Source: Paracoccus aurantiacus
Lineage (GTDB): Bacteria; Pseudomonadota; Alphaproteobacteria; Rhodobacterales; Rhodobacteraceae
Length of the DNA stretch: 64,000 nt
Reading direction: 5' to 3'
NCBI RefSeq assembly: GCF_007993065.1
Contig: NZ_VOPL01000002.1
Span: 434,001 to 498,000 of the forward strand
Position 1 is the first letter of the stretch. Each line of letters begins with the position of its first letter. The translations under genes and the position numbers were made by a program. Positions 35,674 to 46,578 of the stretch are shown in pieces. The notes beneath the pieces were generated by a model. That model saw only the letters and a program-made list of their open reading frames with translations. It ran no database searches and was not told where the DNA came from.

Positions 35674-36276
35674 ATGGCCTTCACGCTTCCCGATCTTCCT
35701 TATGCCCATGACGCGCTCGCCGATGGCGGCATGTCGAAGGAGACGCTGGAATTTCACCACGACAAGCACCACAAGGCCTATGTCGACAAGCTGAACGAGC
35801 TGGTCGCCGGGACCGAATGGGAAGGCAAGTCGCTGGAAGACATCGTCACCGGCACCTATGAAAAGGGCGCGGTCGCGCAGAACGGCATCTTCAACAATGC
35901 GAGCCAGCACTGGAACCACAGCCAGTTCTGGGAAATGATGGGTCCGAACCCCGGGGCGATGCCTGAAAAGCTTGAAAAGGCGATTGTCGACAGCTTCGGC
36001 TCGGTCGATGAATTCAAGAAGAAGTTTTCCGAGGCCGGTGCCGGTCAGTTCGGCTCGGGCTGGGCATGGCTTGTCCAGAACAAGGATGGCAGCCTGGAAA
36101 TCACCAAGACCGAGAACGGCGTGAACCCGCTGGTAAACGGCCAGACCGCGCTGCTTGGCTGTGATGTGTGGGAACATTCCTATTACATCGACTTCCGCAA
36201 CGCGCGGCCGAAATATCTGGAAAATTTCCTGAACAAGCTGGTGAACTGGGAAAACGTCGCTTCGCGCATGGCGTGA
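35674..36276 (+). CDS. sodB: Superoxide dismutase, iron type
   Basis: 200 aa. Metal ligands His28 (LEFHHDKHHKAYV), His82 (NHSQFW), Asp164 and His168 (DVWEHSYY). Gln78 in NNASQHWNH is the FeSOD-type second-sphere Gln (MnSODs have Gly there), so iron is predicted, though cambialism cannot be excluded. No signal peptide: cytoplasmic. Preceded by AAAGGA at a suitable distance, with its own terminator. Confidence 0.95.
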   Translation: MAFTLPDLPYAHDALADGGMSKETLEFHHDKHHKAYVDKLNELVAGTEWEGKSLEDIVTGTYEKGAVAQNGIFNNASQHWNHSQFWEMMGPNPGAMPEKLEKAIVDSFGSVDEFKKKFSEAGAGQFGSGWAWLVQNKDGSLEITKTENGVNPLVNGQTALLGCDVWEHSYYIDFRNARPKYLENFLNKLVNWENVASRMA

Positions 36277-36300
36277 CCTGACGACTCCATTGATTAAAGA

Positions 36301-36328
36301 AGGCCCGCCGGACTGGCGGGCCTTTCTC
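36301..36328 (+). terminator. Terminator of sodB
   Basis: AGGCCCGCC (36301-36309) pairs with GGCGGGCCT (36315-36323) around GGACT, followed by TTCTCGTT. 24 nt past the sodB stop. Confidence 0.8.
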
Positions 36329-36351
36329 GTTCGGGTCCCGCTAAGCGCGTA

Positions 36352-36609
36352 TCACCCCTTCTTGCGGTCAAACCGTGCCCGGCTGAGGATATTGCCGCTT
36401 GCATCCACGGTCAGCCGCAGCACCCTTTCGCGATGGAAGAAGGACAGCCGGAACCGGCCTTCGTCCTCGCCCTCTCCGCGCTCGAAGCGGGTGGTGATCG
36501 CGCCGTTGGACATGCCTCGTGCAATGGCATGTTCGGGCAGGTCCAGCCCGTCAGCGATGACCTTCGCCTCGACCGTGAAATCGTCACCGTTGCGGATCAC
36601 GTCAGCCAT
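36352..36609 (-). CDS. Small conserved protein, DUF6522-like
   Basis: 85 aa from the ATG at 36609. NGDDFTVEAKVIADGLDLPEH followed by GAITTRFERGEGEDEGRFRLSFFHRERVLRLTVDASGNILSRARFD resembles, from memory, the DUF6522 family of Rhodobacterales proteins. No function is known. Divergent from the folate gene. Confidence 0.7.
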   Translation of the reverse strand: MADVIRNGDDFTVEAKVIADGLDLPEHAIARGMSNGAITTRFERGEGEDEGRFRLSFFHRERVLRLTVDASGNILSRARFDRKKG

Positions 36610-36680
36610 GCTGCCCCCTTGCCAAATATTGCCGTGAAGGCGCAGCATTGCAGCGAATGATAGCAGCCTCAAGCCGGACC

Positions 36681-37355
36681 ATGCCAGACGAGAACCCACC
36701 GCGCGACTTTGCCTCGCCTGCCTGCATGGCAGGAGAGGTCGCGCCTGACTATTTCGACCCGCTCGCCGTGGACGAGGCTGCGGCGCGGGACGCCGCGCGC
36801 TGGCGCAAGGCCGAACGGGCGCGGCTGCTGGCTGAACGCGAGGTTCTGACGAATGCCCAAAGGGCCGATATGGATGCCGCGGTTGCGGTGCATCTGGACA
36901 GGGTTCTGAAGGATCGTTTCGGGGGCGCAGAAGGCATGGTCGTGGCGGCCTACTGGCCGATCCGGGCAGAGGTCGATCTGCGCGACTGGATGGCGCGGCA
37001 GGCGAGCCACGGGATCAGGGTTGCCCTGCCGGTGGTGACAGCGCCCGATGCACCGCTGGTCTTTCGGCCCTGGTCACCCGATGCGCCGATGCGCGCCGGG
37101 CGCTGGAACATCCCTGAACCCGCGACCGATCAGGTGCTGGCACCGCAGATCGTGCTTGCCCCGCTTGTCGGCTGGGACCGCGCGCGCTTTCGGATGGGCT
37201 ATGGCGGCGGCTTTTACGACCGGACTCTGGCGTCAATGACACCTCGTCCCTATGCCATCGGGATCGGGCTTGCGGCGGCGGGTCTGCGCACGATCTATCC
37301 GCAGCCGCATGATGTGGCGTTGGATCTGATCGTCACAGAAAAAGGCACGGCCTAG
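36681..37355 (+). CDS. 5-formyltetrahydrofolate cyclo-ligase
   Basis: 224 aa from the ATG at 36681. ARWRKAERARLLAER near the N-terminus and RMGYGGGFYDRTL near residue 175 (nucleotide-binding loop) are MTHFS signatures. It converts 5-formyl-THF to methenyl-THF with ATP. The first 40 residues (SPACMAGEVAPDYF) are an extension I associate with alphaproteobacterial members. The exact start is uncertain (36648 is also open). Confidence 0.88.
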   Translation: MPDENPPRDFASPACMAGEVAPDYFDPLAVDEAAARDAARWRKAERARLLAEREVLTNAQRADMDAAVAVHLDRVLKDRFGGAEGMVVAAYWPIRAEVDLRDWMARQASHGIRVALPVVTAPDAPLVFRPWSPDAPMRAGRWNIPEPATDQVLAPQIVLAPLVGWDRARFRMGYGGGFYDRTLASMTPRPYAIGIGLAAAGLRTIYPQPHDVALDLIVTEKGTA

Positions 37356-37356
37356 A

Positions 37357-38502
37357 TCAGTCGCCGCGCAGGCTTTCCCGCGCCAGCGCCGCGATAAGGT
37401 CGGTCTGCGTCACTACCCCCACAATTCGCCCGGCATCGAGGATGGGCACCGCATCAACGCTGCCCGCCAGTTGCGGCAGCAGCGCTGCCAGCGGCGTCTC
37501 TGGGCCTGCGCTTGGCGGGCTCGGGTCCATGATGTCCGCGGCTCTCGCCGCCCCGGACACCGCCAGAGGCGGTGGGTGGCCTGCCGTCAACTCGTGACCG
37601 GGAAATGCCGCAGCAATGATCTGCAGTTGGAAGATCACGCCCAAAAAGCGACCGTCCGCGTCCACCACCGGCAGCGACGTGAAGCCGTGGCGCAGGAACA
37701 GCGCGGCGATTTCCTCAATGTCCGTATCGGGGGCGACCGTGACCAGATCGCGCGACATGATCGCCTGTGCGGTCTGCGGGCCCGCCATGTGGCTTGCCGC
37801 CTGCATCTCGGCCGCGCCGATCAGGCGGGCCAGATCTTCGACCCCAAGGTTCAGCGACTGGCGATAGCGCGACAGGATTTCGGTCAGTTCGTCCTCGGTC
37901 AGTCCCAGACGTTCGACGGGTGCGGGGTCGTGGGTGCCTTGCGGGTTCACCTCGCCGAACTGACGCAGTGGATAGCGCCTGCCGGTCAACTGGGCATAGA
38001 TGGCAGCAGTCGCCACAAGGATGATCGTGCCGGCGGCGACGGGCAGCAGCGCAAAGCCGAAGCCAGAAGGCAAGATGCGGTCGGCGCCAAGCGCTACGGT
38101 CATGGCGACCGCGCCGCCGGGCGGATGGGTGGCGCGCAGGGCCGCCATGACAGCGATGGCGAGCCCCACCGCCAACGGCACGCTGATCAGTGGATCGGGA
38201 AGCACCCGGCACAGCAGGATCGCCGTCAGCGCCGAGGCGGTATTACCGACAATCGCCGGCCAAGGCTGGGCAAGCGGGCTGTTCGGCGCAGCAAATACCA
38301 GGACCGCCGTCGCCCCGAAGGGCGCTATCAGATACAGCGCAAGCCAGCGGTCGGGCGAGACGACGAAGGCCACAACCGCCGTCACCGTCAGCCCCACGAA
38401 CGCGCCAAGACTTGCCCGCAACGCCTCGGCAGCCGGGACCGACGCCACCGGACCAAGCGCGCGGATGTTCAGATGTTCCAGCAGTTTTAATGGGTTGCGC
38501 AT
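37357..38502 (-). CDS. HPP-family membrane protein with two CBS domains
   Basis: 381 aa. The N-terminal HPP domain has about four to five transmembrane helices with the eponymous RATHPPGGA (HPP 126-128). The C-terminal cytoplasmic half has two CBS motifs (about 243-300 and 325-378). Characterised HPP proteins include cyanobacterial nitrite permeases, so anion transport gated by adenylate binding to CBS is plausible. Converges on the folate gene with a 1-nt gap. Confidence 0.88.
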   Translation of the reverse strand: MRNPLKLLEHLNIRALGPVASVPAAEALRASLGAFVGLTVTAVVAFVVSPDRWLALYLIAPFGATAVLVFAAPNSPLAQPWPAIVGNTASALTAILLCRVLPDPLISVPLAVGLAIAVMAALRATHPPGGAVAMTVALGADRILPSGFGFALLPVAAGTIILVATAAIYAQLTGRRYPLRQFGEVNPQGTHDPAPVERLGLTEDELTEILSRYRQSLNLGVEDLARLIGAAEMQAASHMAGPQTAQAIMSRDLVTVAPDTDIEEIAALFLRHGFTSLPVVDADGRFLGVIFQLQIIAAAFPGHELTAGHPPPLAVSGAARAADIMDPSPPSAGPETPLAALLPQLAGSVDAVPILDAGRIVGVVTQTDLIAALARESLRGD

Positions 38503-38583
38503 CAGATCAGCATTCGTTGCAACAGCCCTATTAGGCCGGCTGGCCGATCATTACAATTCCGTCACGCGGTGCATTCGCCATGA

Positions 38584-38610
38584 AAAAAGGGGCCGCACGG
38601 CCCCTTTTTC
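38584..38610. terminator. Terminator downstream of scoB
   Basis: AAAAAGGGGCCG (38584-38595) pairs with CGGCCCCTTTTT (38598-38609). The A/T ends make it symmetric, but it serves the leftward scoAB transcript, 18 nt past its stop. Confidence 0.88.
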
Positions 38611-38626
38611 GCACTAGAATGCCCGA

Positions 38627-39250
38627 TCAGACCAGCGTTGCCTCGGTCGCGGCGCGGAATTCTTCCTCGGTCACGCCATCGGCAAGCTCGACAATCTTCA
38701 GCCCGCCATCGACCACGTCCAGCACGCCCAGATTGGTGATTATGCGGTCCACGACACCTCGCCCGGTCAACGGCAGGGTGCATTCCTTCAGCACCTTCGA
38801 TTCGCCGTGCTTGTTGGTGTGGTCCATGACCACGACCACACGGCCCACGCCTGCGACCAGATCCATCGCGCCGCCCATACCCTTGACCAGCTTGCCCGGG
38901 ATCATCCAGTTCGCCAGATCGCCGTTTTCGGCCACCTCCATCGCACCAAGGATCGCCGCCGCGATCTTGCCGCCGCGGATCATGCCGAAGCTGGTGGCGC
39001 TGTCGAAATAGGACGTGCGCGACAGTTCGGTGATCGTCTGCTTGCCGGCATTGATCAGGTCAGGGTCTTCCTCGCCCTCGAACGGGAAGGGGCCCATGCC
39101 CAGCATCCCGTTTTCCGATTGCAGCGTGATGTCCTTGTCGCCGACATAGTTCGCCACCAGCGTCGGGATTCCGATGCCGAGGTTCACATACATGCCGTCT
39201 TCAAGTTCCTGCGCCGCGCGGGCGGCCATTTGATTGCGGTCCCAGGGCAT
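38627..39250 (-). CDS. scoB: 3-oxoacid CoA-transferase subunit B
   Basis: 207 aa from the ATG at 39250 (MPWDRNQMAARAAQELEDG). YVNLGIGIPTL and SENGMLGMGPFP, with catalytic Glu46, are class I CoA-transferase beta motifs. With subunit A it moves CoA from succinyl-CoA to acetoacetate, feeding ketone bodies or PHB breakdown products into the TCA cycle. The 39328 start falls within scoA and is rejected. Confidence 0.93.
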   Translation of the reverse strand: MPWDRNQMAARAAQELEDGMYVNLGIGIPTLVANYVGDKDITLQSENGMLGMGPFPFEGEEDPDLINAGKQTITELSRTSYFDSATSFGMIRGGKIAAAILGAMEVAENGDLANWMIPGKLVKGMGGAMDLVAGVGRVVVVMDHTNKHGESKVLKECTLPLTGRGVVDRIITNLGVLDVVDGGLKIVELADGVTEEEFRAATEATLV

Positions 39251-39251
39251 C

Positions 39252-39959
39252 TCAGGCCTCCTCACGCTTGCGGGTGGTGCGCTGTTCGATGCGCTTTTCG
39301 TGTTCGCCCTGAATGACCCGGTGGACATAGATACCCGGCAGGTGGATCAGGTCGGGGTCGATGCTGCCGCGCGGGACGATCTCCTCGACCTCGGCCACGC
39401 AGACCTTGCCGCACATGGCGGCGGGCGGGTTGAAGTTGCGGGCGGTCTTGCGGAAGATCAGGTTGCCGGTGTCGTCGGCCTTCCACGCCTTGACGATGGA
39501 CAGGTCGGCGAAGATGCCTTCTTCAAGGATATAATCCTCGCCATTGAATTGCTTCACTTCCTTGCCGTCCGCAATCACGGTGCCGACGCCGGTCTTGGTA
39601 TAGAAGCCGGGGATGCCCGCACCGCCCGCGCGCATGCGTTCGGCCAGCGTGCCCTGCGGGTTGAATTCCAGCTCCAGCTCTCCGCTCAGATACTGGCGCA
39701 TGAATTCGGCATTCTCGCCGACATAGGACGACTGCATCTTCTTGATCTGCTTGGTGTCCAGCAGCTTGCCAAGCCCGAACCCGTCAACGCCGCAGTTGTT
39801 GCTGGCGATGGTCAGGTCCTTCACGCCGCTTTTCACAAGCGCGTCGATCAGCAGTTCGGGAATGCCGCACAGGCCGAAGCCACCTGCGGCGATATGCATG
39901 CCGTCAAACAGCAGGCCGTCAAGCGCCGCATCCGCGTCGGGATAGACTTTCTTCATCAC
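39252..39959 (-). CDS. scoA: 3-oxoacid CoA-transferase subunit A
   Basis: 235 aa. [10 protein letters not shown] (26-35) is the CoA-binding GxGxxGxP-like motif of the alpha subunit, and [12 protein letters not shown] is conserved in SCOT A. Ends 1 nt before the scoB start; the two subunits form the active heteromer. Confidence 0.93.
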   Translation of the reverse strand: MMKKVYPDADAALDGLLFDGMHIAAGGFGLCGIPELLIDALVKSGVKDLTIASNNCGVDGFGLGKLLDTKQIKKMQSSYVGENAEFMRQYLSGELELEFNPQGTLAERMRAGGAGIPGFYTKTGVGTVIADGKEVKQFNGEDYILEEGIFADLSIVKAWKADDTGNLIFRKTARNFNPPAAMCGKVCVAEVEEIVPRGSIDPDLIHLPGIYVHRVIQGEHEKRIEQRTTRKREEA

Positions 39960-40005
39960 TTCCTCCGGAATGGTTGCGGTTTTGTCGCAAGGGGGTGACG
40001 CCGTG

Positions 40006-40728
40006 TCAATCGGCGGTAGCGGTAGCAGTCAGCTTTCCGGCGATCTCTGCTGCGGTAAAGGCAGCAATGATCTCTGGCCGCTTGTCGGCAGAAAAGCCCG
40101 CGCCGATGGGGCAGGTCAGGGCTGAGGCGTCGATACCTGCCGCGCGCGCCTCGCGCAGGAAGCGGGCACGTTTGGTGGCGCTGCCAATCAAACCGACATA
40201 GGCAGCGTCGCCGCGTTTCAGAGCTTCGGCGGCGAGCAGAAAATCAAGCCCGTGGTCATGGGTCAGGATGACGAAGGCCGCGCCGGGCCGTGCGGCGCGA
40301 ATTTCGGTTTCGGGAAGCGGCGTCAGACGGTTTTCTGTCAGGGTTGATCGGTTCAGTTCTTCTGGTCGGCTGTCGATCAGGATCACGTCGAAGGGCAGGG
40401 CAGACAGGATTTGCGCCAGCGCCCGCCCGACATGACCAGCCCCGAAGATCATCACCTGCGGCTGTTCGGGCGTGTCGGATGCGGGCAGGCGGTCAAGCGC
40501 AAGCTGAACCCGTCCGCCACAGCACTGCCCGCTTTCGGGACCGAGCGTGACCAGCATCTCGGCCCGCTCCGCGCCCGAGGCGATCATCTCACGTGCCTTC
40601 GCGATCGCGTCGAGTTCCAGCCTGCCGCCGCCAATCGTGCCGGTGGTGGTGCCGGTCGTCACGATCATCTCTGCCCCCACCTCGCGCGGGGTAGAGCCGA
40701 CGGTTTTCGTGACGCGGACGCGGATCAT
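40006..40728 (-). CDS. xdhC: XdhC-family molybdenum cofactor insertion factor
   Basis: 240 aa. [18 protein letters not shown] with GGGRLELDA at the N-terminus and Rossmann motif [12 protein letters not shown] near residue 94-105 are XdhC hallmarks, as is GQCCGG. XdhC binds and matures Moco for xanthine dehydrogenase. No xdhA/xdhB lie nearby, so the client enzyme is unknown; it could be another xanthine-oxidase-family protein. Confidence 0.88.
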   Translation of the reverse strand: MIRVRVTKTVGSTPREVGAEMIVTTGTTTGTIGGGRLELDAIAKAREMIASGAERAEMLVTLGPESGQCCGGRVQLALDRLPASDTPEQPQVMIFGAGHVGRALAQILSALPFDVILIDSRPEELNRSTLTENRLTPLPETEIRAARPGAAFVILTHDHGLDFLLAAEALKRGDAAYVGLIGSATKRARFLREARAAGIDASALTCPIGAGFSADKRPEIIAAFTAAEIAGKLTATATAD

Positions 40729-40828
40729 TCGGACCCCGATAAGCAGACACCGCCATAATAGCCCGCGCCCGAAGACGCGAAAAGCTCAGCTTGCGCAGAG
40801 AGGTTATGGCGCAACTGCGTCGCCTGTC

Positions 40829-43468
40829 CTATTCCGGCGTGTCCTTTTTCGCGGTCTTTTTGGCGGTGGTCTTTTTCGCAGCAGGCTTCTTCGCGGTCGC
40901 TTTCTTGGCACTCGCCTTTTTCGCAGCAGGTTTCGCGGCAGCCTTTTTCGCACCCTTCTTCGGGGATTTGGCGGCTTTCGCTGCGATCAGTTCCAGCGCC
41001 TTTTCAAGCGTCACGTCGGCAGGTTCCAGATCACGCGGCAGCGTCGCATTGACCTTTTCCCATTTGACGTAAGGCCCATAACGGCCATTCATCACAGAGA
41101 TCGCGCCGCCATCCGGGTGGTCGCCCAGCTCTTTCAGGGGCGCGGCCGCGGCGGCACGTCCGCGTGTCGGTTTCGCAGCCAGAACCTCCACCGCGCGGTT
41201 CATGCCGATGGTGAAAACCTCGTCCACATCGGGCAGGTTGGCGTATTTCTTGCCATGCTTGACGTAGGGGCCATAGCGGCCAATCCCGGCCTCGACCAGT
41301 TCGCCATCCTCGGGGTGGTTGCCGATCGCGCGCGGAAGGGCCAGCAGTTTAAGTGCCTGCTCAAGATCGACAGAATTCGCGTCCCAGCCCTTCGGGATGC
41401 TGGCGCGGGGCGGTTTCGGTATATCGTCGGTTGCCTCGCCCCGCTGGACATAAGGTCCGAAGCGGCCGTTTTTCAGGCTGATCGCCTGTCCGTCGTCGTC
41501 GCCCAGCACGCGGTCGCCCACCGCCTCATCGCCATCGGGGGCGGAAAGCGGGCGGGTGAAACGGCATTCCGGATACCGCGAACATCCGATAAAGGCGCCG
41601 CCGGACCGGGCGGTTTTCAGGTTCAGGCGGCCCTGATGACACAGCGGGCATTCACGCGGATCGCCACCATCCTCGCGCGGAGGGTAAAGGTGCGGCGCAA
41701 GCGCGTCGTCGATGGCTTCCAGCACCTCGCCGATGCGAAGGTCGGAGGTCCCGCTGAGCGCCTCGGTAAAGTCGCGCCAGAAACGCCGCAGAACCTCGCG
41801 GTATGCGCGATTGCCGGAACTGATGTCGTCCAGTTCTGTCTCCATATTCGCGGTGAAATCATACGAGACATAGCGCGGGAAATATTTGACCAGGAACGCC
41901 GTGACGAGCCGCCCCTTGTCTTCTGGAATCAGGCGGTTCTTGTCCTTCCTGACATAATCGCGATCCTGAATGGTCGTCACGATACTGGCATAGGTCGACG
42001 GCCGGCCAATGCCCAATTCCTCCATGCGCTTGACCAGAGTCGCCTCGGTATAGCGGGGCGGAGGCTGGGTGAAATGCTGGCGCGCGGCCGCTGTCCTGTG
42101 GTCGTCGACCAGCACGCCGTCCTCGGCGGCGAAGGCGGCGATCTTCTTCGCGGGCTCGCCTTCCCGGATCACGGGCAGGCGGTTTCCGTCCTCATCCTCG
42201 TCATCGTCACGGCCCTGATCGTAGACCGCCAGAAAGCCGTCAAAGACCATGACCTGCCCGGTCGCGCGCAAACCGACCTGCCCATCCTGGCTGCCGATTT
42301 CGACTGTCGTGCGCTCCATCCGGGCGGCTTCCATCTGGCTGGCGATGGTGCGTTTCCAGATCAGGTCGTAAAGCGCGCGCTGATCCTTTTCCGAAATCCG
42401 CAGCTTGTCGGGCGACAAGGACATATCCGTGGGGCGGATACATTCATGCGCTTCTTGTGCGTTCTTGGCCTTGTTCTTGTACATGCGGGGCGATTTCGGC
42501 AGGTAGTTCGCGCCGAATTTCGCCTTGATCGCATCGCGCGCGGACATCACAGCCTCGGGCGCCATGTCGATTCCGTCGGTCCGCATATAGGTGATCAGCC
42601 CGGCTTCATACAGGCGCTGCGCCGTTGACATGCAGGCCCGCGCGCCGAGGCCCAGCTTGCGGCTGGCCTCCTGCTGCAGGGTCGAGGTCATGAAAGGGGG
42701 CCACGGATTGCGGCTTGCGGGCTTCGAGGTGACGCTGCTGACCGTCAGATCGCGCGCATCAATGGCCGAAAGCGCCAGCCGCGCCTTTTCGGCGGTCGGG
42801 ATGTCGAAGCGTTCCAGCTTGTCGCCGGCAAGGCTGACCAGCGTGGCGTCATATTCATCGCCCGATGGTGTGGCCAGTCGCGCATGGACCGACCAGTATT
42901 CGCGTGGCTTGAAGGCCTCGATCTCCATCTCGCGTTCGACGATCAGGCGCAGCGTCACCGATTGCACCCGGCCCGCCGATTTCGCGCCGGGCAGCTTGCG
43001 CCACAGAACCGGCGACAGGTTGAAGCCGACCAGATAATCCAGCGCACGCCGCGCAAGATAGGCGTCGACCAGATCGCGGTCGATCTCTCGCGGGTTGGCC
43101 ATCGCCTCGGTCACGGCGTTCTTGGTGATCGCGTTGAAGGTGACGCGGCTGACCGGCTTGCCCTTCTTCAGCGCCGGGGCCAAGGCTTCCAGCAGGTGCC
43201 ACGAAATCGCTTCGCCCTCGCGGTCGGGGTCGGTCGCAAGGATCAGCGCGTCATCGCTGGCCAAGGCATCGCGGATCGCCTTCAGGTGCTTTCGCGAATC
43301 GCTCGCGACTTCCCATTTCATGTCGAAATCGGCGTCGGGATCGACCGATCCGTCCTTCGGGGGCAGGTCGCGGACATGCCCGAAAGATGCGAGAACGGTG
43401 TAATCGTCGCCCAGATATTTGTTGATCGTCTTGGCTTTGGCCGGCGATTCGACAACGACGACTGGCAT
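40829..43468 (-). CDS. topA: DNA topoisomerase I with Lys/Ala-rich tail
   Basis: 879 aa from the ATG at 43468 (MPVVVVESPAKAKTINKYLG). TOPRIM domain with DPDREGEAI, active-site Tyr294 in GLITYMRTD, one Cys4 zinc finger (CPLCHQG...GCSRYPEC), then Topo_C_Rpt repeats each with RYGPYV. The last ~50 residues are nearly all Lys, Ala, Thr and Pro, resembling histone H1. Relaxes negative supercoils. Downstream of dprA on the same strand. Confidence 0.97.
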   Translation of the reverse strand: MPVVVVESPAKAKTINKYLGDDYTVLASFGHVRDLPPKDGSVDPDADFDMKWEVASDSRKHLKAIRDALASDDALILATDPDREGEAISWHLLEALAPALKKGKPVSRVTFNAITKNAVTEAMANPREIDRDLVDAYLARRALDYLVGFNLSPVLWRKLPGAKSAGRVQSVTLRLIVEREMEIEAFKPREYWSVHARLATPSGDEYDATLVSLAGDKLERFDIPTAEKARLALSAIDARDLTVSSVTSKPASRNPWPPFMTSTLQQEASRKLGLGARACMSTAQRLYEAGLITYMRTDGIDMAPEAVMSARDAIKAKFGANYLPKSPRMYKNKAKNAQEAHECIRPTDMSLSPDKLRISEKDQRALYDLIWKRTIASQMEAARMERTTVEIGSQDGQVGLRATGQVMVFDGFLAVYDQGRDDDEDEDGNRLPVIREGEPAKKIAAFAAEDGVLVDDHRTAAARQHFTQPPPRYTEATLVKRMEELGIGRPSTYASIVTTIQDRDYVRKDKNRLIPEDKGRLVTAFLVKYFPRYVSYDFTANMETELDDISSGNRAYREVLRRFWRDFTEALSGTSDLRIGEVLEAIDDALAPHLYPPREDGGDPRECPLCHQGRLNLKTARSGGAFIGCSRYPECRFTRPLSAPDGDEAVGDRVLGDDDGQAISLKNGRFGPYVQRGEATDDIPKPPRASIPKGWDANSVDLEQALKLLALPRAIGNHPEDGELVEAGIGRYGPYVKHGKKYANLPDVDEVFTIGMNRAVEVLAAKPTRGRAAAAAPLKELGDHPDGGAISVMNGRYGPYVKWEKVNATLPRDLEPADVTLEKALELIAAKAAKSPKKGAKKAAAKPAAKKASAKKATAKKPAAKKTTAKKTAKKDTPE

Positions 43469-43619
43469 GCGGGACCTCATGGCGTATCAGGGCCGGGAAC
43501 ATGGGGGCGGTTGGCGGGCGTGTCAACGGGCGGCTTTAGTTGCTGTGCAAAGGCATCCCCTGAAAAAGGGACGAAGCGTCACCGGCCGTCACGCGAATAG
43601 GGGGCAGGGAAGGCGGCTG

Positions 43620-44822
43620 TTACAGAAGCGCGATACGCCCGCCGGCCAGACGCGTCAGTTTTCCCGACAGTTCAAGCCGCAAAAGCACCGGGGCGAGATT
43701 TGCGGCGCTTAGCCCGGTATCGCGGATAAGCGCATTTTCCTCGGTTGGGGAAGGGGACAGGTGCGAAAGAACCTGCGCATCGACCTGCGCGACGCTCGCC
43801 CCGCGATGCGGCAGGGGCAGATCGCCCTGCGCAGCCGCCGTGATATTCGCGCTTGGCCTGCCGGGGGCGACAGCCGGAAACGCATCATCTGCAAAATTCC
43901 TGAGGGTTCCTTCCCCCGTTGCGACAGCCTGCTGAAGCTGCGGCAGGGCCAGCAGCACGTCTTCTGCATTGCGCACCAGCGTCGCACCGTCGCGCAGAAG
44001 CTGGTTGCAGCCACCGGCGCGGCCATCGACGGGGTGGCCGGGCACGGCCATCACCTCTCGACCCTGATCGAGCGCGTCGCGCGCGGTGATCAGGCTGCCG
44101 GATTTGACCGCTGCCTCGACCACGACGACGCCATGCGACAGGCCAGAAATGATGCGGTTGCGTAGCGGAAAATGGCGCGCCACGGGTGAAAGGCCCGGCG
44201 GCTGTTCGGACAGCAGGCAGCCACGATCGCATAGCATTGCCGCCAGTGCGCTGTTCTCTGCCGGATAGATCTGGTCTATGCCGCCCGCCATGACCGCGAC
44301 GGTTCCGGCCTTCAGGCTGGCCTCATGCGCTGCGGTGTCGATGCCCCGTGCAAGGCCCGCGACGATGCCAATCCCCATCTCGGAAAGCGCACCTGCCATG
44401 CCGCGTGCCATGCGCAACCCCAGCGAGGACGCGTTGCGCGCCCCGATGACCGCAATCATGGGCCGGTTCAGCGCCGACAGGTTGCCCTTGACCCAGATGA
44501 CGGGCGGCGCGTCGGAAATCTGTCTCAGCAATGCCGGGTATTCGTGCTGGTCGCATCGAACGAGACGCGCATTCGCCTTGCGGCCCGCTTTCAGTTCGGC
44601 AAAGGCCGCGGCTTCCGTGCAGGTTGTGTAATCCTTCACGCCGGCCTGTCGCGCGATTTCGGGAAGCGCGTCCAGTGCGGCAGCGACACCGCCATGTTCG
44701 GCGATCATGCGATGAAATGTCGCATGTCCGACCCGGCGAGAGCGAATGAGGCGGAGAAAGCTGAGATCGTCATCCTTCGCGGTGAGTGGGGTGTGGGGGG
44801 TGTTGAACGACAGCAACCTCAT
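43620..44822 (-). CDS. dprA: DNA processing protein DprA
   Basis: 400 aa. SAM-like N-terminus (FLRLIRSRRVGHATFHRMI), Rossmann-like core with GARNASSLGLRMARG and GLARGIDTAAHEASLKAGTVAVMAGGID, and C-terminal winged helix (LIRDTGLSAANLAPVLLRLELSG). It loads RecA on incoming single-stranded DNA in natural transformation, and is also widely conserved in species not known to transform. The start codon region pairs with codons 20-24 (see the adjacent repeat). Confidence 0.93.
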   Translation of the reverse strand: MRLLSFNTPHTPLTAKDDDLSFLRLIRSRRVGHATFHRMIAEHGGVAAALDALPEIARQAGVKDYTTCTEAAAFAELKAGRKANARLVRCDQHEYPALLRQISDAPPVIWVKGNLSALNRPMIAVIGARNASSLGLRMARGMAGALSEMGIGIVAGLARGIDTAAHEASLKAGTVAVMAGGIDQIYPAENSALAAMLCDRGCLLSEQPPGLSPVARHFPLRNRIISGLSHGVVVVEAAVKSGSLITARDALDQGREVMAVPGHPVDGRAGGCNQLLRDGATLVRNAEDVLLALPQLQQAVATGEGTLRNFADDAFPAVAPGRPSANITAAAQGDLPLPHRGASVAQVDAQVLSHLSPSPTEENALIRDTGLSAANLAPVLLRLELSGKLTRLAGGRIALL

Positions 44823-44842
44823 CGACCTCTCCGCCTCATTCG
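44743..44842 (-). promoter_or_regulatory. Long-range inverted repeat around the dprA start
   Basis: A 15-nt block in the dprA leader (44842-44828, CGAATGAGGCGGAGA in the transcript) is the exact reverse complement of 44757-44743 inside the gene (codons for FLRLIR). The leader block contains the GAGG/GGAG purines that must serve as ribosome-binding site. Folded mRNA would hide that site; the 70-nt loop includes the ATG. Confidence 0.5.
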
Positions 44843-44979
44843 AAGCTGTTATCGCTGAGGAATGGTTAAGAATTGGTTAGCGGAAACGGCGGGCAAGAGA
44901 TTTTTCGGCGAGCCCTGCAACTTCTGCGCGATTGACTCATGCGCCGTCATCTGCGTGTCCCAGGATCGGGGCGCAGGCC

Positions 44980-46404
<1,425 letters not shown>

Positions 46405-46578
46405 GGGCGGTCCGGGACTATGCTGTTGCTTCAATGTTCAGGCGTGCCACCCGATACCGTGGTGACTTGTCGCAAGACGGGTTTTATGGTTGTAAACAGA
46501 AAAAGTTTGACTCGGAAGGGTGGCAGCGGTGCGCGGCTTCGGCGCGGTCTGCTGCCGACATAGGCAAGGGATACTCGG

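Noticed and set aside
40547..42628. A 693-codon open frame antisense to topA
   Set aside because: Same shadow effect. The sequence is Arg/His/Gly-rich and unlike any family, while topA is unmistakable.
44856..44890. Repeated GGTTAAG/GGTTAG-like words upstream of dprA
   Set aside because: Too short and imperfect to call a repeat or binding site.
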